Shown piece after piece: positions 1 through 5,902 of a stretch of 6,593 bases of DNA. The stretch is from Cryomorphaceae bacterium (GTDB lineage Bacteria; Bacteroidota; Bacteroidia; Flavobacteriales_D; Crocinitomicaceae), in NCBI GenBank assembly GCA_027485365.1, contig JAIXRD010000255.1, positions 1 through 6,593 on the forward strand, written 5' to 3'. The notes under the pieces are model-generated. The model did no database searches. It was not told the DNA's origin and worked only from the letters and a program-made list of their open reading frames with translations. A program made the position numbers and the translations under genes. Within the stretch, counting starts at the first letter, position 1. Each line of letters begins with the position of its first letter.

Positions 1-1
1 A

Positions 2-907
2 GAAGCCAGTATAAAAGAAGATGTAGCCATTATAGCTGGTGTTCCAAGTTGGATAAGCACCTTTGGTAACATTGTGTTAAAGCATTCCGGTAAAAATACC
101 CTACATGAAGTTTGGCCAAATTTAGAACTCTATATTCATGGAGGCATGAACCTTGCCGCCTACCAAAACCAATTGAATAAACTAATCGGAAGCCCCTCCA
201 TGAATTTCGTTGAATCGTACAATGCCTCCGAAGGATATTTTGGATTACAAGATGAATTAAATACGGATGGCTTGCTGTTGCTAACCGACGCTCAAGTATA
301 TTATGAATTCATCCCGATGGAATCATTCAAGGGGCTCGAATCAACCCATGTATTAACCCTTGATCAAGTTTCTTTAGATATTGAATACGCGTTGGTAATC
401 TCCACCAGTGCAGGACTTTGGCGCTATGTTATTGGAGATACGATCACCTTTACATCGCTTTTACCCTATCGATTTAAAGTAACGGGAAGGACAGCGCATT
501 ATATCAATGCCTTCGGTGAAAAAGCGGTGGTTATGCACGTAGAGCAAGCAATTAGCGAATGGGCGGACATTCTGAACATTGAAATCAGCAACTATACCGT
601 TGCGCCCTATTTTGAATTTGAACAAGGAATAGGAGGACATGAATGGGCCATCGAAATCCCTTCAGAAATGGAGCTAAGTTCTGATGCCATCATACAATTA
701 GATACCTGCATGCGTAAGGTGAATTCAGATTACGATACAAAGCGTGCAAATAACCTCAACATGCTTCCCCTAAAAATAACGGTGTTAGCCCCTGGCACAT
801 TCTTCGCATGGATGAAAAAAAATGGTAAATTCGGAGGACAACATAAAATTCCACGGGTAATGAATTCCCGTACCTACCTTGATGAACTTATTCAATTTGA
901 AGCATAA
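2..907 (+). CDS. GH3 auxin-responsive promoter family protein, C-terminal part (5' truncated by window edge)
   Basis: The frame is open from base 2, so this is the last 301 residues of a protein usually about 500 residues long. An internal GTG at 74 is not the start, because clear family sequence precedes it. GH3 proteins belong to the adenylate-forming (ANL-like) enzymes; plant members activate a carboxylic acid with ATP and conjugate it to an amino acid. Visible family motifs, in residues of the fragment, are GVPSW at 13-17, the nucleotide-binding YNASEG at 73-78, LWRYVIGDT at 139-147, FGEK at 171-174 opening the C-terminal subdomain, and the basic KFGGQHKIPR tail near 276-285. No signal peptide can be judged because the N-terminus is missing. 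The stop lies 26 bases inside the next gene, suggesting coupling. Family assignment is firm. The substrate is unknown: bacterial GH3 proteins are largely uncharacterised and this need not act on auxin. Confidence 0.9.
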   Translation, partial: EASIKEDVAIIAGVPSWISTFGNIVLKHSGKNTLHEVWPNLELYIHGGMNLAAYQNQLNKLIGSPSMNFVESYNASEGYFGLQDELNTDGLLLLTDAQVYYEFIPMESFKGLESTHVLTLDQVSLDIEYALVISTSAGLWRYVIGDTITFTSLLPYRFKVTGRTAHYINAFGEKAVVMHVEQAISEWADILNIEISNYTVAPYFEFEQGIGGHEWAIEIPSEMELSSDAIIQLDTCMRKVNSDYDTKRANNLNMLPLKITVLAPGTFFAWMKKNGKFGGQHKIPRVMNSRTYLDELIQFEA

Positions 908-1709
908 GATTTACCTCCTATTATTTCTATTTGGCGCATGTAATGCATGGTGCCAAAACTCCACCGTTCACATTGAATTGAAACGTACAATAAACATTCC
1001 CAAGGGAACAAGCGCTACCTTTCTCGATGGGCAACAGAATGTATATTTTGTGAACAAAGATGAAATTAGCAAATTCAGTAACTATTCCACTCCGATTAAA
1101 CAAAGTATCAAAAAGTGGCAAAGCATCGACGATATTGAATCGATTAACTCTTTGAAAATCGCCGTTTTTTCAAAAAGTCAGCAACAACTATGTTTTCTTG
1201 ATAACACCTTGAGCGAAAATGGAAATTGTATAAATCTGGATGAGCTTGGACTGCTCAATGTGTCGGCACTGGCCACGAGTAAACGTGCAGACATGCTTTG
1301 GATCTACGATGAATTAAACAGCAGCCTCGTACTCTTTAATTTTGTGAGCAAAAAAGAAATTCAGCGGGTAGATAACCTTCAAGGAATTTTAGGGATATCG
1401 GGCGAGATCACATTAAATGAAAATGAATCCGGACTTTGGATTAGTTCATCCGATGGGAAAATTTGTCTAATGGATGACTTTATGAATGTTGTTCGCTGTG
1501 TTTCTGAAACGAATCAAGCAATGATCCCTTTTGCCGATGGTTTTTTCTTTGTCAATGAAAACCTATTGTATTACCGAGATTTATTCGAAGGCGTGAATGA
1601 AGTTTATAAAATATTCACAACCGAAAACATACGAGAACTTTATATATCTGGAAATCAGTTAATTGCAAGAACCACGAGTGAACTAAATGTGTTTATAATT
1701 CAGGATTAA
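882..1709 (+). CDS. exported protein of unknown function, beta-propeller-like
   Basis: I recognise no named family. The ATG at 882 gives 275 residues with a basic start (KHK, residues 7-9), a hydrophobic core (IYLLLFLFGA, 10-19) and a plausible cleavage zone around GACNAWCQ (18-25), so export is likely. Cys20 is a poor lipobox (LFGAC, with Phe where Leu/Val/Ile is usual), so a lipoprotein is possible but not favoured. The mature part is rich in short beta-strands. It shows six units spaced about 35-45 residues, beginning near residues 50, 89, 135, 180, 217 and 251, each with a hydrophobic strand pair such as NVYFV, LWIYD, GLWIS or ELYIS. This pattern suggests a degenerate six-bladed propeller and is inference only. 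The start overlaps the GH3 gene by 26 bases. TTG at 879 and TTG at 897 are alternative starts; the latter still keeps the signal peptide and shortens the overlap. Its partner or ligand is unknown. Confidence 0.8.
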   Translation: MNLFNLKHKIYLLLFLFGACNAWCQNSTVHIELKRTINIPKGTSATFLDGQQNVYFVNKDEISKFSNYSTPIKQSIKKWQSIDDIESINSLKIAVFSKSQQQLCFLDNTLSENGNCINLDELGLLNVSALATSKRADMLWIYDELNSSLVLFNFVSKKEIQRVDNLQGILGISGEITLNENESGLWISSSDGKICLMDDFMNVVRCVSETNQAMIPFADGFFFVNENLLYYRDLFEGVNEVYKIFTTENIRELYISGNQLIARTTSELNVFIIQD

Positions 1710-1737
1710 GTAGCACGAAATTTCAATCCGAATTTTG

Positions 1738-1745
1738 TAATTTAG
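1738..1745 (+). promoter_or_regulatory. possible Bacteroidota -7 promoter element upstream of the deoxynucleoside kinase gene
   Basis: TAATTTAG lies 18 bases before the kinase ATG and differs at one specified base from the Bacteroidota primary sigma factor -7 consensus TAnnTTTG. An overlapping GAATTTTG at 1730-1737 is also one base off. No clear TTG-type -33 element is seen at the expected distance, and the surroundings are AT-rich, so chance similarity is possible. It sits in the only intergenic gap (1710-1763) long enough to hold a promoter and could give dNK and hldD their own transcription start. Confidence 0.35.
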
Positions 1746-1763
1746 TCCCTTAAATTAAAATCA

Positions 1764-2378
1764 ATGCACATTGCTATCGCCGGAAATATTGGTGCTGGAA
1801 AAACCACACTAACCAACATGCTTTCAAAACATTACGGATGGGAGACTCATTTTGAGGACGTAGAACAAAATCCGTACTTAAATGACTTTTACGAAGACAT
1901 GCAACGGTGGTCGTTCAACTTGCAAGTGTACTTCTTGAATAGTAGATTTTCTCAAATTCAGGACATTCACTCGCAAGAAAAAACGATAATCCAAGACCGA
2001 ACGATTTACGAAGACGCATATATTTTTGCTCCGAATTTACATTCCATGGGGCTGATGACTACGCGTGATTTTGAGAACTATTTCTCTTTGTTTAACCTGA
2101 TGGATTCGTTTGTTAAAGCGCCTGATTTATTGATTTATCTGCGTGCGAGCATTCCAACCTTGGTTAGTCATATCCAAAAACGAGGGAGAGATTACGAAGA
2201 AAGCATCCGATTGGATTACTTGAAACGCTTGAATGAGCGCTACGAAGCATGGATTTCAACGTATGATAAAGGCAAGTTACTGATCATTGATATTGACAAT
2301 AATAACTTCACTGAAAGCCAAGAAGACCTTGGAAAAATCATCAACGCGATTGATGGTGAAATACACGGATTATTTTAA
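1764..2378 (+). CDS. deoxynucleoside kinase (dNK / dCK-dGK family)
   Basis: A cytoplasmic salvage enzyme that transfers phosphate from ATP to the 5'-hydroxyl of a deoxynucleoside. The 204-residue length is normal for the bacterial family. Visible motifs are the P-loop GNIGAGKTT at 7-15; EDV at 31-33, corresponding to the EPV motif whose Glu is the catalytic base in human dCK, here followed by NPYL; QDRTIYEDAYIF at 77-88, matching the (E/D)RS motif with catalytic Arg79; LIYLRA at 123-128; and the arginine lid RGRDYEE at 140-146, which contacts the phosphates. Replacement of Pro by Asp in EPV and Ser by Thr in DRS are small variations. Substrate preference (dA, dG, dC) cannot be read reliably from the sequence. 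The ATG at 1764 directly precedes the P-loop strand, and no Shine-Dalgarno is seen. hldD follows after 17 bases, so the two are probably co-transcribed, although they share no pathway. Confidence 0.93.
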   Translation: MHIAIAGNIGAGKTTLTNMLSKHYGWETHFEDVEQNPYLNDFYEDMQRWSFNLQVYFLNSRFSQIQDIHSQEKTIIQDRTIYEDAYIFAPNLHSMGLMTTRDFENYFSLFNLMDSFVKAPDLLIYLRASIPTLVSHIQKRGRDYEESIRLDYLKRLNERYEAWISTYDKGKLLIIDIDNNNFTESQEDLGKIINAIDGEIHGLF

Positions 2379-2395
2379 TTTCAACCCAAGCATCC

Positions 2396-3385
2396 ATGGT
2401 TAACCCGGATCAAAAACCAATCCTTGTAATTACAGGTGCCGCCGGATTTATTGGTTCATGTCTACTTGCTGAATACGCGCGTAAAAACACACACCACATT
2501 ATTGCGGTTGATGACTTTACCGTTGAAAAAAAACAAGCAAATTTCATCCATACCACGGATACAGAATTTATAGATCGTGAAGTTTTTCTGGAATGGTTTA
2601 GTGGGCATGCGCCACAGGTTGATGGCGTGCTTCACATTGGTGCACGGACGAACACTACAGAACAAGATTTGGAAATTCTTGATCATTTGAACCTACACTA
2701 CTCTATGCGTATTTGGGATCTTTGTACGGAACACCAAATACCCATGATTTACGCTTCTTCTGCAGCCACTTATGGAAATGGTGAACATGGATATGTGGAT
2801 GACCATGCCTTAATTCCATCATTGAAACCGATGAATCCCTATGGACAATCCAAGCAGGATTTTGACTTATGGGTGTTAGCACAAGAAAAAACTCCACCCT
2901 TTTGGGCTGGATTGAAGTTCTTTAACGTTTACGGTCCCAATGAATACCACAAGGGAAGAATGGCGTCGGTGGTAATGCATACGTTCAATCAAATTCAAGC
3001 CACCGGTTCCATGAGTCTTTTCAGATCACACAAAGCGGATGTTGCCGACGGTTATCAATCCAGGGATTTTGTGTATGTAAAGGATGTTGTGCGTGTGATT
3101 GAATTTTTACTAGAGCAAAAGCCGAAATCTGCAATCTACAACTTGGGTTCTGGAGTAGCAAATCCTTTTATTGATTTGGCTCGTTATACCTTTGAAGCGA
3201 TGGGAAAAGATCCCAAGATTTCATTCATTGATACGCCCATCGATATCCGCAATACCTACCAATACTATACCTGTGCAAGCATGGATAAATTACATGAAGC
3301 CGGATATTCCCAAGCATTTCATTCGTTAAAAGAGGGAGTCTTTGATTATGTTCAAGGATATCTTCTGGAAAAACGATATTTCTAA
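2396..3385 (+). CDS. hldD: ADP-L-glycero-D-manno-heptose 6-epimerase
   Basis: A cytoplasmic extended short-chain dehydrogenase that epimerises ADP-D-glycero-D-manno-heptose at C6. The product, ADP-L-glycero-D-manno-heptose, is the donor for heptose in LPS core or other surface glycans. The Rossmann glycine motif GAAGFIG is at 14-20, followed by the acidic end of strand two (VDD, 38-40). YASSAATYG at 119-127 carries the active-site Ser, and YGQSK at 149-153 is the catalytic YxxxK. FFNVYGPNEYHKGRMASV at 175-192 is typical of HldD and includes Lys186, equivalent to the second base Lys178 in E. coli. RDFVYVKDV at 223-231 and DIRNTYQYYT at 283-292 match the substrate-binding and C-terminal parts. 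At 329 residues it is slightly longer than the E. coli protein (310), partly from a short N-terminal extension. No hldE or gmhB lies in the window. Its last four bases overlap the end of the opposing DUF6089 gene. Other sugar epimerases are possible but fit these motifs less well. Confidence 0.93.
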   Translation: MVNPDQKPILVITGAAGFIGSCLLAEYARKNTHHIIAVDDFTVEKKQANFIHTTDTEFIDREVFLEWFSGHAPQVDGVLHIGARTNTTEQDLEILDHLNLHYSMRIWDLCTEHQIPMIYASSAATYGNGEHGYVDDHALIPSLKPMNPYGQSKQDFDLWVLAQEKTPPFWAGLKFFNVYGPNEYHKGRMASVVMHTFNQIQATGSMSLFRSHKADVADGYQSRDFVYVKDVVRVIEFLLEQKPKSAIYNLGSGVANPFIDLARYTFEAMGKDPKISFIDTPIDIRNTYQYYTCASMDKLHEAGYSQAFHSLKEGVFDYVQGYLLEKRYF

Positions 3386-4221
3386 CGAAGCTTAAAGCAC
3401 TTTCGTCCACGTCCTAAACGAACGCTTACCATACCACCGGCATATACATACCAGTCTTTAGTGGTTGGATTTCCGCGATATCCATTACGTGCACCATCAA
3501 GGCTTTGATTGGATAAGGCAGCAGCTGTTTCACCGGAATATTGCGCCAGTACCGAAGGATCAACATAGCTTGCGGATTTTACATCATCCATATAGTCTGT
3601 AAACGTTTTACGTATGCCTAAATCCACATTGAAGGTCACTCGTTTTCCAATTTGGGCTTTTGCACCGATGCCTAGCGGAACGCACAATTGAAAATTGCTA
3701 TAGGTTCCTTTTTTGTTTAATACCGTTCCTTGTCCTTCCGTACCCAACGGCCGTAATTCAATTTCTTCTCCGTTGAAGCTGGTTTTGGGATTCATATAGA
3801 ACCCACCGATTTGCGTTAAAAAGTAGGCCGTTCCTTGGATTTGCTTTTGACCATTTTTTCTACCAAAATAAAAGGGTGCAAAATAGAATTCAATACCGGC
3901 AGCGAGTTCTTTAATATCCGAATGAAAATTAAGGTTACGATTAACCAAGATTGAATTTGATGAATTCTTATCATCGGCTTCAACGCTTCCTTGCAAATAA
4001 GATAACCTTAAGGCCATTCGAGAATGCAGGTTATAGCGGTACATGAAGCTAAATGCCCATTGACTGTTATTAAAGGGCATAAAGGGATTCAAATCACCGA
4101 TGTAATACATTTGACCTACGGAAAATCCTAATTCTGACTGCGATAAAAAAGTTGCTTGTTGGGCACTAACTTGACGTAACCCAAGGAGTAAAAAAAACAG
4201 TAAAATCAACTTATTCCGCAT
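3382..4221 (-). CDS. DUF6089 family outer-membrane beta-barrel protein (PorG-like)
   Basis: The ATG at 4221 is chosen over the upstream in-frame ATG at 4275 because it starts exactly at a signal peptide: MRNK, a hydrophobic core ILLFFLLLGL, and cleavage after VSA before QQ (residue 20). The mature protein of about 259 residues has alternating strand patterns of a small outer-membrane barrel. DUF6089 hallmarks are ELGFSVGQMYYIGDLNP (30-46), ELAAGIEFYFAPF (105-117), the LGTEGQG loop (159-165), VDLGIRKTFTDYMDDV (199-214) and KDWYVYAGG (255-263). The family is confined largely to Bacteroidota and, as I recall, includes PorG, an outer-membrane component associated with the type IX secretion motor rings. 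Whether this copy is the true PorG or a paralogue cannot be decided from the window, and no other por or gld gene is present. The start overlaps the WD40 gene by 11 bases, implying translational coupling. The stop TAG interlocks with the hldD stop. Confidence 0.85.
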   Translation of the reverse strand: MRNKLILLFFLLLGLRQVSAQQATFLSQSELGFSVGQMYYIGDLNPFMPFNNSQWAFSFMYRYNLHSRMALRLSYLQGSVEADDKNSSNSILVNRNLNFHSDIKELAAGIEFYFAPFYFGRKNGQKQIQGTAYFLTQIGGFYMNPKTSFNGEEIELRPLGTEGQGTVLNKKGTYSNFQLCVPLGIGAKAQIGKRVTFNVDLGIRKTFTDYMDDVKSASYVDPSVLAQYSGETAAALSNQSLDGARNGYRGNPTTKDWYVYAGGMVSVRLGRGRKCFKLR

Positions 4222-5068
4222 ATTCCCAATGTGCGATTCGGTGATCGTCGGAAGCAGTAACGAAAGAATGTGCATTTTGTTGCGCCATTTGGTTTACTGA
4301 TTGTCGATGAAAGGTTATTTTTTGAACTGGTTTTAGGGATTCCATTTCCCACACCTTAATTGTTTTATCTCTGCTGCATGAAACAATGTAAGCCCCAACT
4401 TGGATTAATCCATAAACCACTCCGCGATGCGCTGGAATAGAATTTACGCATTCCTTATTATTCCAAACCCGAATATGACCATCCTTTCCTCCGGAAATTA
4501 AAAGATTTGTTGAAGTGAGGCATAAAGAATTAACTCCACCGTCATGGGCATGCCATCGATGATTGACACAATATGCGCTTACATCAAAGGCCATTAGTTC
4601 GCCATCTTTAGCACCAATGTAGCAGCAATGGGCGTCGGTATCGTAAGCTATTGCACGAATTTTATCTGTACTGATTTGTTCTAGGTAGATCCAATCCAAG
4701 CGCACGAAATCTAAAATGGCTAAACGACCAGAACCAAGTCCGATATACAATTCCGTATCATTAAATGAATACAAGCAAAAAATTCCTTCCCCCGTAAAAC
4801 AATACTCAAATAGGATATTCCGAGTTCGGGGATTAACTAAAAAAAATTCGCCATTTAAATAGCCAATGGCCAACAATTCCGGTGAAATGGCCCATAATGA
4901 AATGGGAGAAACCTCACTCCGTACCGTAAAGGGTTGCATAATACCTGATGAAAGGTCTATCGATTTAATTGTTTTATCTGCGGAGGCAGTATATGCAATG
5001 TTTTCAGAAATTGCTACCCCATATACAGGACCTTCATGCAGCTTGTATTCTGATTTGAGTGCAAACAC
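4211..5068 (-). CDS. WD40 repeat protein, seven-bladed beta-propeller
   Basis: A 285-residue protein with no signal peptide or membrane segment, so probably cytoplasmic. It consists almost entirely of seven WD40-like blades, roughly at residues 7-47, 48-89, 90-130, 131-172, 173-212, 213-253 and 254-285. Blades 1, 5, 6 and 7 are canonical (for example SADKTIKSID, GGKDGHIRVW, CSRDKTIKVW and ASDDHRIAHW), whereas blades 2-4 are degenerate. Such propellers serve as protein-binding platforms; no catalytic motif is seen and the partner is unknown. The start is GTG at 5068: an in-frame TAA lies three codons upstream and the first internal ATG falls after blade 1, so GTG is the best choice. It begins 18 bases after comA ends and its last 11 bases overlap the DUF6089 gene, placing it in the middle of a tight cluster. 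The coupling suggests, without proof, a link to that outer-membrane protein. Confidence 0.88.
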   Translation of the reverse strand: MFALKSEYKLHEGPVYGVAISENIAYTASADKTIKSIDLSSGIMQPFTVRSEVSPISLWAISPELLAIGYLNGEFFLVNPRTRNILFEYCFTGEGIFCLYSFNDTELYIGLGSGRLAILDFVRLDWIYLEQISTDKIRAIAYDTDAHCCYIGAKDGELMAFDVSAYCVNHRWHAHDGGVNSLCLTSTNLLISGGKDGHIRVWNNKECVNSIPAHRGVVYGLIQVGAYIVSCSRDKTIKVWEMESLKPVQKITFHRQSVNQMAQQNAHSFVTASDDHRIAHWEYAE

Positions 5069-5086
5069 AGTGGGTTATTCTTCGGT

Positions 5087-5902
5087 CTAATCGACCACCT
5101 CATTCTCGTCATTCACTTGCTTCAAGCGATCGGCATAATCTTGTGGTAGAAAATCGAAAAAGGTATCGCCTCTCAATCCTAAGCGCAAGCATTCCATTGG
5201 TATCATGTCATTTGGAGCAATATTTCCAAGATTCACATTTGCACCAAATAATTTAATAAACCACACCTGTTGATTTTTTTGTGGGGCTTCCCATAGAATT
5301 TGCGAAGGGTCAATACGAGCAATGATGTGATTAATCAGTAAGGTGTGTGCGGTTCCATTCGGACGAAATACACCCACATTTCCAGCTTCACGTCCTTCAG
5401 CAATTACCTTCCAAGAACCGGCATCCAATTCAGCTTTCATCCAACTAACCCATTTGAACGGGGAGACAATTATCCCAGAATCTTTAGATCCAACTTCAGA
5501 CAAAACCGTCCGTGATTTAGCCATCGATTTAATGAGCTTACACTTTTCTTTATGCGGGATGATAATCGAGCCATCTGAAATTTCAACTAAATCCAAACCC
5601 AAGCGATCAAGCAAGCGTTGGTAATCGTCAACACAGCCACGGGCATAAAACGCCTCAAATAATGTCCCTCCAAGGTAGGGACGAATCCCTGCCTCTTTAT
5701 ACAATTTAATCTTATCTTCTAGGTTATTGGTCACATAGGATGTTCCGAAACCGAATTTCACTAAATCTGTGAGGTGAGCGGATGCTTCAATAAAATGTTC
5801 TGTTTCACGGAGGCCCATTCCTTTGTCCATCATCATAGTAACTCCCTCGTTACGAGGTTTTTGTGGACGTTCCGGTATAAACGGAAGTGTAAAATTACTC
5901 AT
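5087..5902 (-). CDS. comA: phosphosulfolactate synthase (ComA family)
   Basis: ComA adds sulfite to phosphoenolpyruvate to give (R)-phosphosulfolactate. This is the first step of coenzyme M synthesis in methanogens, and a Bacillus homologue (YitD) supports sulfolactate formation. The 271-residue protein, predicted cytoplasmic, carries all the family blocks I know: MMDKGMG (24-30), VKFGFGTS (48-55), GGTLFE (78-83), VEISDG (106-111), SEVGSKD (135-141), AEGREAGNVG (168-177), WEAPQKNQQ (204-212), LFGANVNLGNI (218-228) and LRLGLRGDT (239-247). Nothing appears degraded, so it is probably active. Its ATG lies inside the end of the TPR gene (8-base overlap), and the WD40 gene follows after 18 bases. 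No phosphatase (comB), sulfolactate dehydrogenase (comC) or sulfopyruvate decarboxylase (comDE) gene is in the window. Coenzyme M production is therefore unlikely; sulfolactate, or cysteate for the sulfonolipids known from Bacteroidota, is a possible use, which is inference. Confidence 0.9.
   Translation of the reverse strand: MSNFTLPFIPERPQKPRNEGVTMMMDKGMGLRETEHFIEASAHLTDLVKFGFGTSYVTNNLEDKIKLYKEAGIRPYLGGTLFEAFYARGCVDDYQRLLDRLGLDLVEISDGSIIIPHKEKCKLIKSMAKSRTVLSEVGSKDSGIIVSPFKWVSWMKAELDAGSWKVIAEGREAGNVGVFRPNGTAHTLLINHIIARIDPSQILWEAPQKNQQVWFIKLFGANVNLGNIAPNDMIPMECLRLGLRGDTFFDFLPQDYADRLKQVNDENEVVD

Noticed and set aside
74..76. GTG at 74 as the start of the GH3-family gene
   Set aside because: The frame is open to the left edge and contains the GH3 motif GVPSW before this codon, so the gene begins outside the window.
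3386..3420. Possible hairpin (CGAAG ... CTTTCG) downstream of hldD as a terminator
   Set aside because: The arms are imperfect and short, no T-run follows, and the sequence is the coding C-terminus of the DUF6089 protein (basic RGRKCFKLR tail).
4222..4275. Upstream in-frame ATG at 4275 as the start of the DUF6089 protein
   Set aside because: It would add 18 residues in front of a textbook signal peptide and extend the overlap with the WD40 gene to 65 bases; the ATG at 4221 fits a secreted protein much better.
5343..5624. Plus-strand open frame of 93 codons inside comA
   Set aside because: It lies antisense to a fully conserved comA coding region, and its translation shows no recognisable motif; it is a shadow frame.
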